Program-made: the position numbers and the translations under genes | Part shown: positions 10,791 to 23,100 of the stretch, piece by piece | Layout of the letters: every line of letters begins with the position of its first letter | Numbering within the stretch: position 1 is the stretch's first letter | Source: Tetracentron sinense | Lineage: Eukaryota; Streptophyta; Magnoliopsida; Trochodendrales; Trochodendraceae | DNA: 64,000 bases | NCBI GenBank assembly: GCA_015143295.1 | Contig: CM026562.1 | Span: forward strand, 12,800,041 to 12,864,040 | Reading direction: 5' to 3' | The notes under the pieces: model-generated | The model's input: only the letters and a program-made list of their open reading frames with translations | What the model was told of the DNA's origin: nothing | The model's database searches: none

Positions 10791-11089
10791 GGCCCATAAT
10801 TCTAATCCTCTTACATTTCTTCCAACTTAGCTTTGCTTGCTTTGACATATATATACTTTTCAATATTCCAAGATAAAATTTAAGATTGAAAACTCATCAT
10901 GACAATTTTATTAACTTCAAGTTTATAACATGCAACTTAGGTTGACCATTGTACCTATGGTTACGACATAAATTTCATAGATAAAAAATCGGGTCTCTGT
11001 AGGTGAATCTTAACCACAGTTAAAGAGTGTTAGAAGGGACAAATGGTGACTTCAGTAGCGTAACCGAACTCCAAGGAGTCCAGTTATAA

Positions 11090-12830
11090 CTGTAGAGAAT
11101 TTCAAATCTAATAGATAGATGAGTGAGGGGTAATATTGAAATCAAGCAAATATTCAATTAAGTATTTGTCTTATATAATGATTATGATAAAGGTATTTTG
11201 TGAATGTACAAAATTTCATCACGTTTTAAGGGCTTATTATATATAAGATAAGAAGGAGAAGAAGAAGAAGAAGATGAGATAATAGCCGATGGTAGTTTTG
11301 GAATTACAATAAAGATGATATGTTAATTTCTAATGAATTGATTCAATAAATGAGATGATTTATGTGATTCAAGAAATGAGATGATTTTGGGTGCTGTTTG
11401 CTTTTTTGCATGAGGGTGTGTATGTGAGTTGTGTGTGTCTGTTTGTGTGCTTTGTATATACCAAAAAAAAAACAGAGATGATTTATGTCACGACGACACT
11501 TGAACTTTTCCATTTCAGTGGGCTTATGAAGCTAAGCCCGTACCAACAAAAGCAAACATGCCTTTAGGCCCAAAAAAATCAAATTCAATTTTCACCCATA
11601 CCATTGAGAGCTATAAAACCCAAGTGGTGACTATGCATGTAGATTTAAGGAAAATGCTTAACGGATCCGTGGTTTCCATTATGTAACGAAATGGCCGGTT
11701 CTCTTTCCACACCCTACTTTTAAATACTCACCAACTGTAGTTAAGATTCACTCACGCCTTAGGTAAGCAATCCAATAAGAAAAATGCTTAATCCATGGTT
11801 TCCATCATGTAAGGAAATGGCCATCCTCATTAGTCCACGCCTTACTTTTAAACACTCATCACCTATAATTAAGATTCACTCACGCCTAAGGTAAGCAATT
11901 AATCCAACTTAGTTATTTTCAAAAAGACACAAAAAAAACAAAATCGTAACTTTAATTTAGTTAAGCTTAACCTGTGTTAAAGGGGTGTTAAAAGGGACAT
12001 CAGGACACCGCCTGGGGTAAGATAAGCAGCTGACCCGGGTTCACTAATCCCTGCTCTAGATTTAATTTTTCATGTCATAAATTCAATTGAATAAAAAGGC
12101 TTTAAAATTTTTATTTTTCGGTTAAAAAATATGCTTTAATTAACTTTGTCTTCTTATCCCCAAAAAGGAAGAGTCCAATAGAAGGGAGTGTGGCTACAAT
12201 CCGTGTTAAGTGCACTCCCCATGTCTTTGATCCAATCAAACACAAATTAAAAATGGAACCACGCGGAAAGTTTTGTCCAAGCATATCAAATGAGGTAACA
12301 CACGCTAGCATTCTTATATAATATAATTAATACAAAAATATTAAATAAAATTATAATTTAAATAACTTTTTTAATTTTACAAAGCATTATTTATATTTTG
12401 TTAAGTAAGATTAGTAATTGGATTCCCAAAAATAGTAAGATTTTGCTAACCCCCATCCAAATTCTTCCAAAGATGCAATTGGGTGGCTACAAATGTCAAA
12501 CAAACTCTAAATTTTATTTTTTTAAGTTGTTAAATATGAAATATCTCCACATGTTAGCCCTAATCTTGCGTTTGTGGAAAATTTGGAGTACATACGATTA
12601 GGGCTAGCAGTCCTCAAAATAGTATGTATCTCTACCTAGAAAATATGTGTTCGAGTTATTAGGGTAGTAAACGGTAAGTGCACATCTTGCACGAGTTAAT
12701 TAGGTCAATAATGGTGAGTGTACATTTTTTTTACCTCATCATGGAGGGATTTATTCCTATGTACCAAAAAAAAGGAAGGTGGGGGACTTAATCTGGTGAC
12801 TTAGTTGCTAATACACTCCTTCATGAAAGG
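11090..12830. repeat. Intergenic repeats, including a second copy of the 6610-7035 block split by an insertion
   Basis: 11500-11644 and 12061-12305 together match 6660-7020 (shared CTTTTCCATTTCAGTGGGCT, TCATGTCATAAATT, GGAAAGTTTTGTCCA). The break at 11645-12060 carries inserted DNA whose first part is itself a tandem duplication of about 130 bp (11645 and 11776: AAATGCTTAA ... TTAAGATTCACTCACGCC). No gene recognised. Confidence 0.6.
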
Positions 12831-13015
12831 GGTAAGGCTTGGTCTAGTTGGCTAGCATCTCGGGTTTGCTCCATGTGCTCTCGACTTACCTTGGTGGATA
12901 GGAAAAATTTCAAGTGACTTACCTTGGTGGATAGGAAAAATTTCAAGTGAGTTGGTGCGAACACCTGAATTGACTAATTCTTGCCGCGGAACAATCTGGG
13001 TTATCAAAATTAAAA
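12830..13015 (+). mobile_element. tRNA-derived SINE-like repeat
   Basis: A pol III A-box-like GGTCTAGTTGGCTAGCAT and a B-box-like GGTGCGAACACC are followed by an A-rich tail. Between them GACTTACCTTGGTGGATAGG and the next 13 bases are duplicated in tandem with a 33-bp period (12883 and 12916), stretching the spacing between the boxes. Confidence 0.5.
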
Positions 13016-13127
13016 AAATTAAAAAATTAAAAAAAAAAATTAAAAAATTGAAATAAAAATGGGAGGGGCAGTCATAAATAAATAAATAAAATAAAATAAA
13101 AATAAAAATAGAAATAAAAGTAAAAAG
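13004..13127. repeat. A-rich simple repeat upstream of KEG
   Basis: Runs of AAATTAAAAAA, then (AAAT)n and (AAAAT)n-like units, broken by GGGAGGGGCAGTC. It begins at the poly(A)-like tail of a SINE-like repeat and may have grown from that tail. Confidence 0.85.
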
Positions 13128-13129
13128 TA

Positions 13130-13394
13130 TTAGAGCCGGAAGAAAGATGAAGGCAGCAGGGTAGCTACTGCTTCTGCTCCATTTCTCTATCTACTCTCTT
13201 ACCCCAATTTTCTCCCTTTCCTTTCTCGATTGATCTTTTCGCCGAAACCCCATCTCTGTATTTCCACGATTCCTTCAATTCCAGACATGGATCTGCCATT
13301 GATGCTTCTCTCAAGCTCCTGCAACTCTAATTCCTTGATTTGTGTTCAATTTCTTTGATTTTGATTCATCTTCTGCGAAGAAATTGACAGAAAG
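13130..13394 (+). promoter_or_regulatory. KEG leader (5' UTR) and core promoter region
   Basis: A CT-rich stretch from about 13170 (TCTCTATCTACTCTC, then TTTCTCCCTTTCC) to the start codon is typical of plant leaders. It contains two upstream ORFs: 13147-13164 (5 codons) and 13287-13358 (23 codons), both closed before the KEG ATG. No confident TATA box is visible, because the sequence just upstream is a long A-rich simple repeat. The transcription start is not determined. Confidence 0.55.
13287..13358 (+). other. Upstream ORF in the KEG leader, 23 codons
   Basis: An ATG in GACATGG context opens a 23-codon frame, MDLPLMLLSSSCNSNSLICV then QFL, ending TGA 36 nt before the KEG start. If the mRNA begins upstream it could damp KEG translation. 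Conservation is unknown. Confidence 0.4.
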
Positions 13395-14134
13395 ATGAAG
13401 GTTGCTTGCTGTTCAATCTGCCAGATGAGATACAACGAAGAAGAGAGAGTCCCTCTCTTGCTTCAATGCGGCCATGGCTTCTGCAAAGAGTGTCTCTCTC
13501 GTATGTTCTCATCATCCTCAGATTACACTCTCTCTTGCCCTAGATGCCGCCATCTTTCCATGGTCGGAAATTCAGTCCACGCCCTCCGCAAGAACTTCCC
13601 TGTTCTTGCCCTCATTCACTCCTCCAATTCCGCCTTTGATTCCGACCTCACCGACGACGATGACGAAGACGACGACGATGATGATGGGGAGCTCGGTCGG
13701 CGGCGGAAAAGCCGCCAGTTTTATACTTCCAGCTCTGGGTGCAGTGCTGGAGGTGGTTCGCTTATTGATCTGTCTTCTAATCATGAATTGAAGCTTCTCC
13801 GGCGGCTCGGTGAAGGGAGGAGAGTTGGGGTAGAGATGTGGTCGGGTGTTATCTCTGGCGGGGGTCCCTCTTCTTCGATGTCGGCATCCGGGAGGTGCCG
13901 CTACCGGGTTGCGGTGAAGAAGGTGGCAATTGGGGAGGAGATGGATATGGTTTGGGTGCAGGGTAGGCTTGAGAATTTGCGGCGGGGGGCAATGTGGTGC
14001 AGGAATGTGTGCACTTTTCATGGGGCTATGAGAATTGATGGATGTCTCTGCCTTATTATGGATAGGTATTTGGGGTCTGTTCAGTCCCAGATGCAGCAGA
14101 ACGAAGGGCGTCTTACCTTGGAGCAAATCCTCAG
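13395..14134 (+). CDS. KEG: KEG exon 1: RING finger, acidic linker, kinase N-lobe
   Basis: Encodes residues 1-246 plus 2 nt. Zinc ligands are C6, C9, C25, H27, C30, C33, C48 and C51 (C3HC4 RING), the E2-binding module of an E3 ligase. An aspartate-rich run follows at about 86-97, then a basic patch GRRRKSR. The kinase N-lobe begins near residue 130 with LRRLGEG (glycine loop) and carries the VAVKK lysine at 175. The start is the first in-frame ATG and lies right before the RING, as in KEG. The exon ends CTCAG followed by GTTTTC; splitting the arginine codon AG|A joins it to exon 2 as [13 protein letters not shown]. Confidence 0.93.
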
Positions 14135-17100
14135 GTTTTCTTCTTCTTCTTCTAATCTCTTATCTGTTTGCTCAATTCAGTACTTCAAATTTTAGTTATG
14201 CTTTATTAATGACAGCTAAATTTATACACATATTAGTATGTTTTAAGAATGATCATCGCTTTGTTTCGGGTATAGAGAAGTTTTGAGAAATGCTCTTGAA
14301 CTTCCAAAAGACTAGTGGGGATCAATGATTGAATGGAATTAGAAATTTGTTAACATATTGAGAAATCCTGTGCCTTTGCTTTTATTTGGGAAGTAGAGAA
14401 TTTGATACGGTTGCTCACCTTTTTCTTTTCCTCTTGTTACTCTTCTTATCATTTGTTAGCATAGCTTAAAGAGATTCTATTGGGCATGTTAATTTGTTGA
14501 GAAAATATTCAGCTACAAGTGCACCTTTTTTTTTGTAATTATATATAAATTCCACGCAAAATTCACCAAGTAAATTTTCATTTTGGTCCATACCAGTATC
14601 AACAAAGCAATCTCTTACTTTGAGATTAGCACATTCCACATAAAGCAGCCAAAGAATTAGGGAAGAAGGTGCAATCCATTTAGAAATTATCTTTGCTAAA
14701 AGAGAAATGATAACTATGTTGTTTAGCATTGAATAAAAAAGGAAGTAGTGCTTCGTTTCCCATTCTGCATCAGTCATCAGATCTCAATTGGAAAGTTTTG
14801 TGTCATTTCTTGATAGAATTTATTGCAGGCATGCCATGAAGAAAGTAAATGATTAGGAGATGAATTTGGTTGTTGCTACATGGACATGGAGAAAAAGAAA
14901 GAGAGAGAGAAAGAAACAACAGATAAAGGCAAGAAGAAAAGAGGCGGCTAGGAAGAATCTATATTATATTGTAAAAGAATCAAACTGAAATGTATTCACT
15001 GAAATTTTAATATGTTTTAATAATTTTTTTAGTTCAACTCATTATATATAATGATTTTGTTGTTGGAGGTAGGGGTGTCAATGAGCTGAGCCGAGCTGGG
15101 CACTGCTCGGGCTCCGCTCGTTGGAATTTTATAGATGCTCAGGCTCGGCTTGTCCACAAATCGTTGAGCTCGAGCTCGGCTCGGCTTGGCTCGATAATTT
15201 TTTTTATAAAAAAAATACATTGATAAGCACTAAATTCAATTAAAAAAAAAATTATGAGGGCATTTTTTTTTTTTTGGGATGTCATATGACTCACGTTCAA
15301 GCTTGAGTTAAAACTTAGACAGAAATAATTATGTTAATGTATACTAAATATATTTTACCAAAAAAAATGTATACTAAATATAGAATATAAATTTAACTTT
15401 TAAAGGGTATTATAATAAAATTAATCAAGCCGAATTGAGCCACCTATTGTTCAGGCTCAACTCGTTTATTTTTGGAGCTCACTTTTAAGGCTCGGCTTGG
15501 CTCAACGACCCCAAAGTAAAAGCTCAAGCTCGGTTTATTTCGAGTCGAGCTGAGTTGGCTCTGCCCGTTGAAACCCCTAGTTGGAGGGCTTTTGGAGGCT
15601 TACAAATGTTTTTTTGGGAGTGGCAAATATTGTTGATGATATTCAGGACTTTTGTGTAGGTTGAGAATATCGCTCCCCAAAATCCCACCTGCGAGTTAGG
15701 CGTGATTCTGTGCGTGACTAACCTAACATGTCAAACCATCCTGTCCGATATCTAAGGCATAACATAATAGAAACGATAATCATGACGGAAGCGTAAACTA
15801 AAAATTTCTTTAACATATATGATCTCTATTTCAAGTTTGTACATACATAACAAAAGTAAAGGTGGATATGCCCACCTATCAAAAATACAAAATATGATCT
15901 TGTTAGCCTAAAGGTTACACCCATATGACCCTCAATTAATTTTAATGATAACATAAATAATGAAATGACTTTTGTAATACTAATGTCTACCATGAGTATA
16001 AATGTCTATAGTATTTAAGAGATAAAAGATTGACTTTAAGCAAAATTCAAGAATCTTTAATGCAAAAGATCAAGTCAAAGCATGATGACAATTCCAAATC
16101 AAAGCTTCAAGAAGATATTCATTTATAAGCAAATATGATTCTGAAAGATTGTCTTTGAGGCACTGCTACTAAAGACCAAAGAAGCAAATGGTCAACTCCA
16201 TCAAGGTCTAAGAATAGGTAGTCAGTAGTCTGTTTAGGATTTCTTGTAAAAATCCTCTTGTGGTGATTTGGTGAAAAGCTCAATATACCTTAGATTGACC
16301 ATAGGATTCCTTAAACCAATCTAAAAATATTATTAAGGACCTTAAAACATGATCTTCTTTCTCATAAAGATTAAGTGCAAAACCTTGGAATCAAATTCTA
16401 TCTTAAAGGTTTTGAAAAATGGATTCTGCAAATAAAATGGTCTATCCAGTTGATCAAATAGACCATCCAGCCGATCAGGCAAGTCCTGTGATCGACTGGA
16501 TAGAACAAAATTTTCCAAAATTTGTCTGTATGTACTGATCAAGTTGAAACTCTTTGTGAATCCATTTTTGATCATTCAAAAGATCATTATGAGATGTTAA
16601 TCATGTTTACCTAATATGTCAAAAGACTTTGGAAATCGTGCAAATCATTAAAGTCAAAGAAAACCAAAATCTGAACCTTTTTTGGTCTATCCAACCGATC
16701 AGGTGGACCATCCCGCCGATCAGGTGGTCCATCCAGTTGATCAGAAGACCTTGTAATCGACTGGATAGAACAAAATGGATAAAAACTTGTTTTTATCATC
16801 CAGTCTATCAGATGACTGATCCAGACGATCTGATGACCATCCAGCCGATTAAAGGATCCTCTAATCACTGGATAACCTGAAAAATTCTGAAACTCGTATT
16901 TGATGCTCAACGGCTATATTAATAACGGGTGATTTTTCATTTAATGCTCATCAACGGTAATAAATATCAGAACACTATATATAGAGATCATCTTTGAATC
17001 AATATATACAAGATCCAAGAAACAACAAGTTGATATTACACTATTATATTGATCAATCATTCTCTTGAGCCAAAAATCCCAATCTTGAGAAACGATACTC

Positions 17101-20100
17101 TGTTTTTCTCTTTGAGCTAAATCCAAATCATTTTTTGAGAGATTTTTTAGAGTTTGTTATTTCATTCAAATCTGACTCAAAAGCAGTTATTTATTTCGGA
17201 TTGTAAATCCAAAACCTTCATTTGTATTCAGTCAAGAAGCTGCGTATTCTTGCAGTGAAGCTGTTGCTTCGGTTTTGTCTGAGAGGGTTGTGCTCTGACG
17301 GTGTTAGGTTCCATCCTGACCTAAAGAGGGATTGAAAGGTTGTATCTCGATCATAAGAGAGATTGTAAAAGGTGTTAAACTTCACCTATGAAGAAGCTTG
17401 TACGATCGTGGATCGTAGTGGAACCTCTTGCGGTTTGCAGAGGCAGGGAGTAGGCTGGAGATTGCCGAACCTCGTGAACAACTGAGTTTGCACTTTTGTT
17501 TTCTCCCTTCTATCTTTTAGATTTCTATATCATCTGTTAGCTGAATTTCCCTTTGATTTTTAAATTCCACATTAATAGGGAAAACAAATTTTAAATCTGC
17601 CATTGACCCTATTCACCCCCCCTCTAGGGTCCATATTTGGGCAACAGATCTCACTATCACTCCACTCAGCAATAGTCTAGATAGGGCCACACATCTAAAT
17701 CCCTCTCCTCCTGTGGCTGCAACGGGATAAGCGGCACCCTTTTTTCCACATATTATTCTTCAACCCATGGCTCTGGGTTATGATGTCAAATGAACCTGCC
17801 GACATAAAATGTACGGTTGAGCATAGAATACTTGGTGAGCATAAGCTACTAGCTAACAATGTCACAATTAATAATATCGTGCGAGTACTTAAGATAATAA
17901 TTCATAATTCATGCATTGAACCGAACATTGAAATCATGCTTTAAGACTTTAACTTAAATTGTGCATAACTTTCAAAATCTCATCTTAAGAACTTTTGCAG
18001 ATAACAAAACATGCCTTATGAGTTCTTATAAATCTTATGAGTATTATCAGCTTATGTATGAGTCCTTGAGTTCTTTGAGCCTTGTGAGTTCTTATGAGTC
18101 TTGTGAGTTCTTATGAGCATTGTGAGCCTTGCCATGATCCTTATGAGCCATATGAATTCTTGTAAAAGCCTTGCGAGACTTTTGGACTTATGATCCTTAG
18201 AGATATGGTAACCGATCTTAGACTTTTGCCAACCTAAAGTTTGACCTTGTCAAATCTTATGAGTTTATTAGTTTTCCTTATGAGGTTTTTCTTAAAACTC
18301 TTCTTATGCATTTTTGAACATTATGCTAATGAGAAAACATTGACCATACAAGACATATAGTGCTCGTGGTGCTTGTGAGCATACTAACAATTTAAAAATC
18401 TTAAGATATGCACATATGTGACATATAAGCTTCAAATAGGTTTGGAAAACTTTAAACATTCAAGACATGTTGAGATAAGCTTAGGTGCCTCATATAAATC
18501 ATAAAACATCTCAAAACATCCAATTACAACCTTAGGATACCATACATAGAAGTAGCATAGTAAGGAACATCATGAGCATGCTTTAAAAGTATTGTTTTCA
18601 TAATGGAGATTTAGATTAAGTAAATAGTAGAGGGCATTATTCATTCAAGGTCATTAATTTCACCACAACTCATTTATTACTCTTTATGTGTAATAAAGTT
18701 AACTAGTAGGGTGTACTTACTTTGGAAAGAGTGAATCTTCCCAATATAGAGCTTGAGGAAAGTTGAGAAGGCTTGAAGGAGTGCAAATCGACCTTGGGAA
18801 GCAAAATGAGCTCCAACCTTGGTCTTGGAGCAAAACCCTAGTTCTCCCCTTCCTTCTCCTTCCAAGATCCCCAAAATTAGCCTTAGAGGGTTTGTGATGC
18901 CCTAAAGCCACGAAATTGGCCTTATAGAGGCAAATGGGTGGTCCAAAGACTATTATACCCTTAATGAAGGGTTTAAAAAGACCAAAAAGGGAAAAACCCA
19001 TATGATCGATCGACGGGTCAAAAATGACATCTCTGATAAAAAAGCCCATACAAAATTTTGCCCATTCGGTCGACCGGTAAGGAGTATCGGTCTACTGATA
19101 GTGGTTCGGTTGACCTGTAGTGGTATTTGGTTGACCGGTTGCTGTTCGGTCGACCGGTAGCAATATCAGTCGACCGGTTTTGCCTGTTTTTTCCCCATTT
19201 TTCTTATTTCCTTCATTTTGACTTTCGAATGCTTTACACTTGTCCCTTAACACCCATAGGCATTACACACCTGTGTTTTTAACCCCTGACAATCGTGCAA
19301 CCACCCATAAAGGTAACAACCCTCATTTCTCATTGAGAACCTCCAAGACCATACACAAGGCTTAAAGCCTTAAAACACTATTCACAGTATTATTCATTGG
19401 AATAGTGATTCCAGGATTTGGGGTTCTACATCCTCCCCCCCTTACAAAAATTTCGTCCTCGAAATTGGACGATACTAAATACTTGACAAGAACAAAATTT
19501 ACATGGAAGCAACCAATCATGCTATACAAACAACTGAGGGTACTTTTCACTCACTTCGGCCTCACCCTCCCCCATAGCCTCTTCTACGGAATGGTGTTGA
19601 CACTTCACGAGAATTAATGGGATGGTCTTGGTTCGCAAGACTTGATCTTTACGATCCAGAATCTGAACCGGCTGCTCCACTAGTGTAAGATCCTCACGGA
19701 TCTCCGATGGATCGAGATCAATCACGTGTGAAGGGTCCGGAATGTATTTCCGAAGCATGGATACGTAAAACACGTTGTGGACCGCCGCCATGTGAGTAGG
19801 TAGAGCGACTCGGTAAGCAACCTCACCGACTCTGGTGATAATCTTAAACGGACCCATATATCTAGGGTTGAGCTTGCCCCTCTTGCCGAACCTCATAATT
19901 CCCCTGCTAGGAGAAATTTTCACAAAGACTTGATCCCCCACCCAAAATTCCAAGTCTCTGCGGCGAGTATCCGCATAACTCTTCTGCTTATCCTGGGTAG
20001 TAGTCAACTTCTCCCTGATGATCTTGACCCTATTCGCGGTATGCTCAATCAACTCTGGGCTTATCACTTTCCTTTCACTAACATCATCCCAGTGTAGAGG

Positions 20101-23100
20101 AGATCTACAACTTCTCCCATACAAGGCCTTGAAATGTGCCATTTGGATGCTCGCTTGATAACTGTTATTGTAGACGAACTTAACCAACGACAAGTGATCC
20201 TCCAACTGCCTTTGAAGTCCAACATGCAAGCTCGGAGCATTTCCTCTATAATTTGGTTCACCCTCTCGGTCTACCCATCAATCTGAGGATGAAAAGCGAT
20301 GCTAAAATCCAGACGGGAACCCATTGCACTCTGAAAGTTCTTCCAGAACCTAAAAGTAAATCTCGGATCCTTATTTGACATAATGTTGACTGGTACCCCG
20401 TGTAATCGAACCACTTCTTTGATGTACAAAGCAACCAACTGATTTGCGATACACGTAGTCCGATAGGGTATTAAATGTGCAGACTTCGTCAAACTATCGA
20501 CCACAACCCAAATAGCATCGGAGCCCTTTGTCGTCCGTGGCAAACCAACTATGAAGTCCATGGAAATATTCTCCCATTTCCACTCGGGAATAGGGAGGTG
20601 CTGCAAAAGACCTACTGGCCTTATATGCTCGGCCTTGACTTGTTGACACACTAAGCATCGAGATACATACTTGGCCACCTTCCTCTTCATGTTTTGCCAC
20701 CAAAAGTGCCTCTTGAGGTTCCGGTACATCTTTGTAACCCAAGGATGTACAGTGTACTTGGACTTATGGGCTTCATCCAAGATCTCACGCCTCAGTTCTG
20801 CATCGGCAAGAACATACAACCTGCCCTTGAAGTTGATGGCACCATCACCATTCAAGGAAAACTCATCACTTCTGCTGCTAACTGACTTGTCCCTGTAAGC
20901 AACTAACTCCGCATCTAAACACAACAACTCTCGTATCTGGTCCAAGATGTAAGACCTGACTGAAATGTTTGCCATCATTGGCCCAAAGGTAGGAATGCTG
21001 AAGCTGGTGTCGAGGCTAGACACATCCTCCAATAACTTCCATTCTCGCACAATCATGTGTGCCAAGAGTCTAGGAGGTTTCCTGCTTAGAGTGTTTGCCA
21101 CCATGTTTGCCTTTCCTGAGTGGTATTGAATAGAGCACTCATAGTCATTTAAGAACTCCATCCAACGACACTGCCTCAGATTCATCTCCTTCTGGGAAAA
21201 CAGATATTTCAAGCTCTTGTGGTCCGTGAACACATCAAACTGTTCCCCATAAAGGTAGTGCCGCCAAATCATCACTGCAAATACAACCGTGACAAGCTCC
21301 AAGTCGTGCGTAGGATAGTTCTTCTCATGATCTTTCAGCTGCCGGGAAGCATAAGAGATGACTTTCCCGTGTTGCATAAGAATACATCCTAGCCTGATAT
21401 GTGAGGCATCACTGTAAATCACGAATCGCCACTCCCAGATGACACTGTAAGAATGGGGGCCGTAGTAAGCTGCTTCTTCAACTCCATAAAGCTTGCTTCA
21501 CACCTATCACTCCAAGCAAACTTAGCATTTTTCTGCGTCAAGTACGTGAGCGTTGCCGCTAAAGTAGAAAACCCTTCTATGAATCTCTGGTAGTGGCCTG
21601 CTATACCGAGGAAGCTGCGTATCTCGGTAACACTCTTGGGTCTCTCCTAGCTCATCACTGCCTCTATCTTCGCCGGATCGATTAAGATACCCTCGATAGA
21701 TATTATGTGGCCAAGGAACGCCACATTTTCCAACCAAAATTCGCACTTACTCAACTTGGCATACAATCTATGCTTTTAAAGAGTCTCAAGTGTAATGCGA
21801 AAGTCTTGATCATGATCCTCTCGTGTCTTGGGATACACCAAGATGTCAACGAAGATAATGACGCATCGATTGAGGAAAGGTCTGGATACCTAGTTCATCA
21901 AATCCATGAACGCCGCCGGTGCATTCGTCAAACCGAAAGGCATGAGAAGGAACTCGAAGTGCCTGTACCGAGTCCTGAAGGCAGTCTTGGAAACGTCTTC
22001 ACCCTTGATCTTTAACTGATGATACCTCGACCGAAGATCAATCTTGGAGAAGATCCTTGCCCCTTTTAACTGGTCAAACAAAACATCTATCCATGGCAAT
22101 GAATAACGGTTCTTAATCGTGACATTGTTCAATAGCCTGTAGTCAATGCACATCCTCATCGACCCATCCTTCTTCTTCATGAAGAGCACTGGAGCTCCCC
22201 ATGGTGACACACTTGGTCGGATGAACTCGAGCTGCTGCAGCTCTTCTATTTGTTCCTTTAACTTCTTAAGCTCAACTGGGGCCATCTTGTTCGGAAGCCT
22301 AGAAATCGGAGCGGTGCTTGGAGTCAACTCGATTATGAACTCTATCACTCGATCAAGAGACACCTGGCAAGTCCTAAGGAAACACATCCAAATACTCACT
22401 CACGACCGGAATGACTAAGGAGTCTCTTGTTTCCGTGTTCGAGAGATTGGGGGCTGCGAAACAGGCTATGTCTCTCCTCCGTATCCCTCAGAAGTGAAAT
22501 GGCTTAACACCTTCTGGCCTAAAAACTACCATCTTCTCAATGCATGCCACGTGCTTGTGATGTGCCGAAAGCCAATCCATCCCTAGGATGACGTCGAAAT
22601 CCTGGAAGTCTAGGACAATCAGATTGGCTGGCAACTCATGCTGCCCAACTTGGATCATACAATCCCGGTAACCTTGGTCCGTATCAACCGACTTGCCCAG
22701 TGGAGTCAAAATGGTCAATTCTTGACGTAGACGACTCAGTTCAGAAGAGAAACCTTTGGCAAAACTAGGTGACACGAAGGAATGTGTTGATCCAGTATCG
22801 ATCAACACACGAGCCAAACACTCGTTCATTAGCAAGGCGCCTTTGTATTATAATTAACTAAAGTCAATAATTTTACGAACGCACATAAAGTATATGTAGC
22901 ATGATATACACGTAAGCAGACATATATAATAACAAGCATTTCTAACTTGAAGAATCTACAACTTTAGCATACCTTGCACAACATCGTCAGATGCCTGTGT
23001 GTCTCTTTCAGTCAAGGAAAAGACCCGACCTTGGTTCTCCTGGCGAGGTGGTGGTATGGGCTGTGTGGGCCGTGAGGGTCTAGAGGCAGAAGACTGTGAA

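Larger units (their letters stand above)
8727..11001 (-). mobile_element. LTR D: solo Tekay-like LTR with 5-bp target duplication GGTGA
   Basis: Runs from TGTCGCGACCC to GGGTCTCTGTA, flanked by GGTGA at 8722-8726 and 11002-11006. No internal region is present, so it is a solo LTR left by recombination between LTRs. In minus orientation it holds an ATTCGTTCGAACGAAT palindrome array (10569-10790), TATA box GACTATAAATAGAA (10494-10507), a GACATATC...GATATGTC hairpin (about 9640), TTATGAG-type repeats (about 9310-9450), the PWVEEE frame (8973-9137) and the AGTGGGGATGTCCACT hairpin (about 8911-8928). Confidence 0.9.

Noticed and set aside
13572-14126. 184-codon ORF antisense to KEG exon 1
   Set aside because: Shadow of the RING/kinase coding strand; low-complexity translation and no family resemblance.
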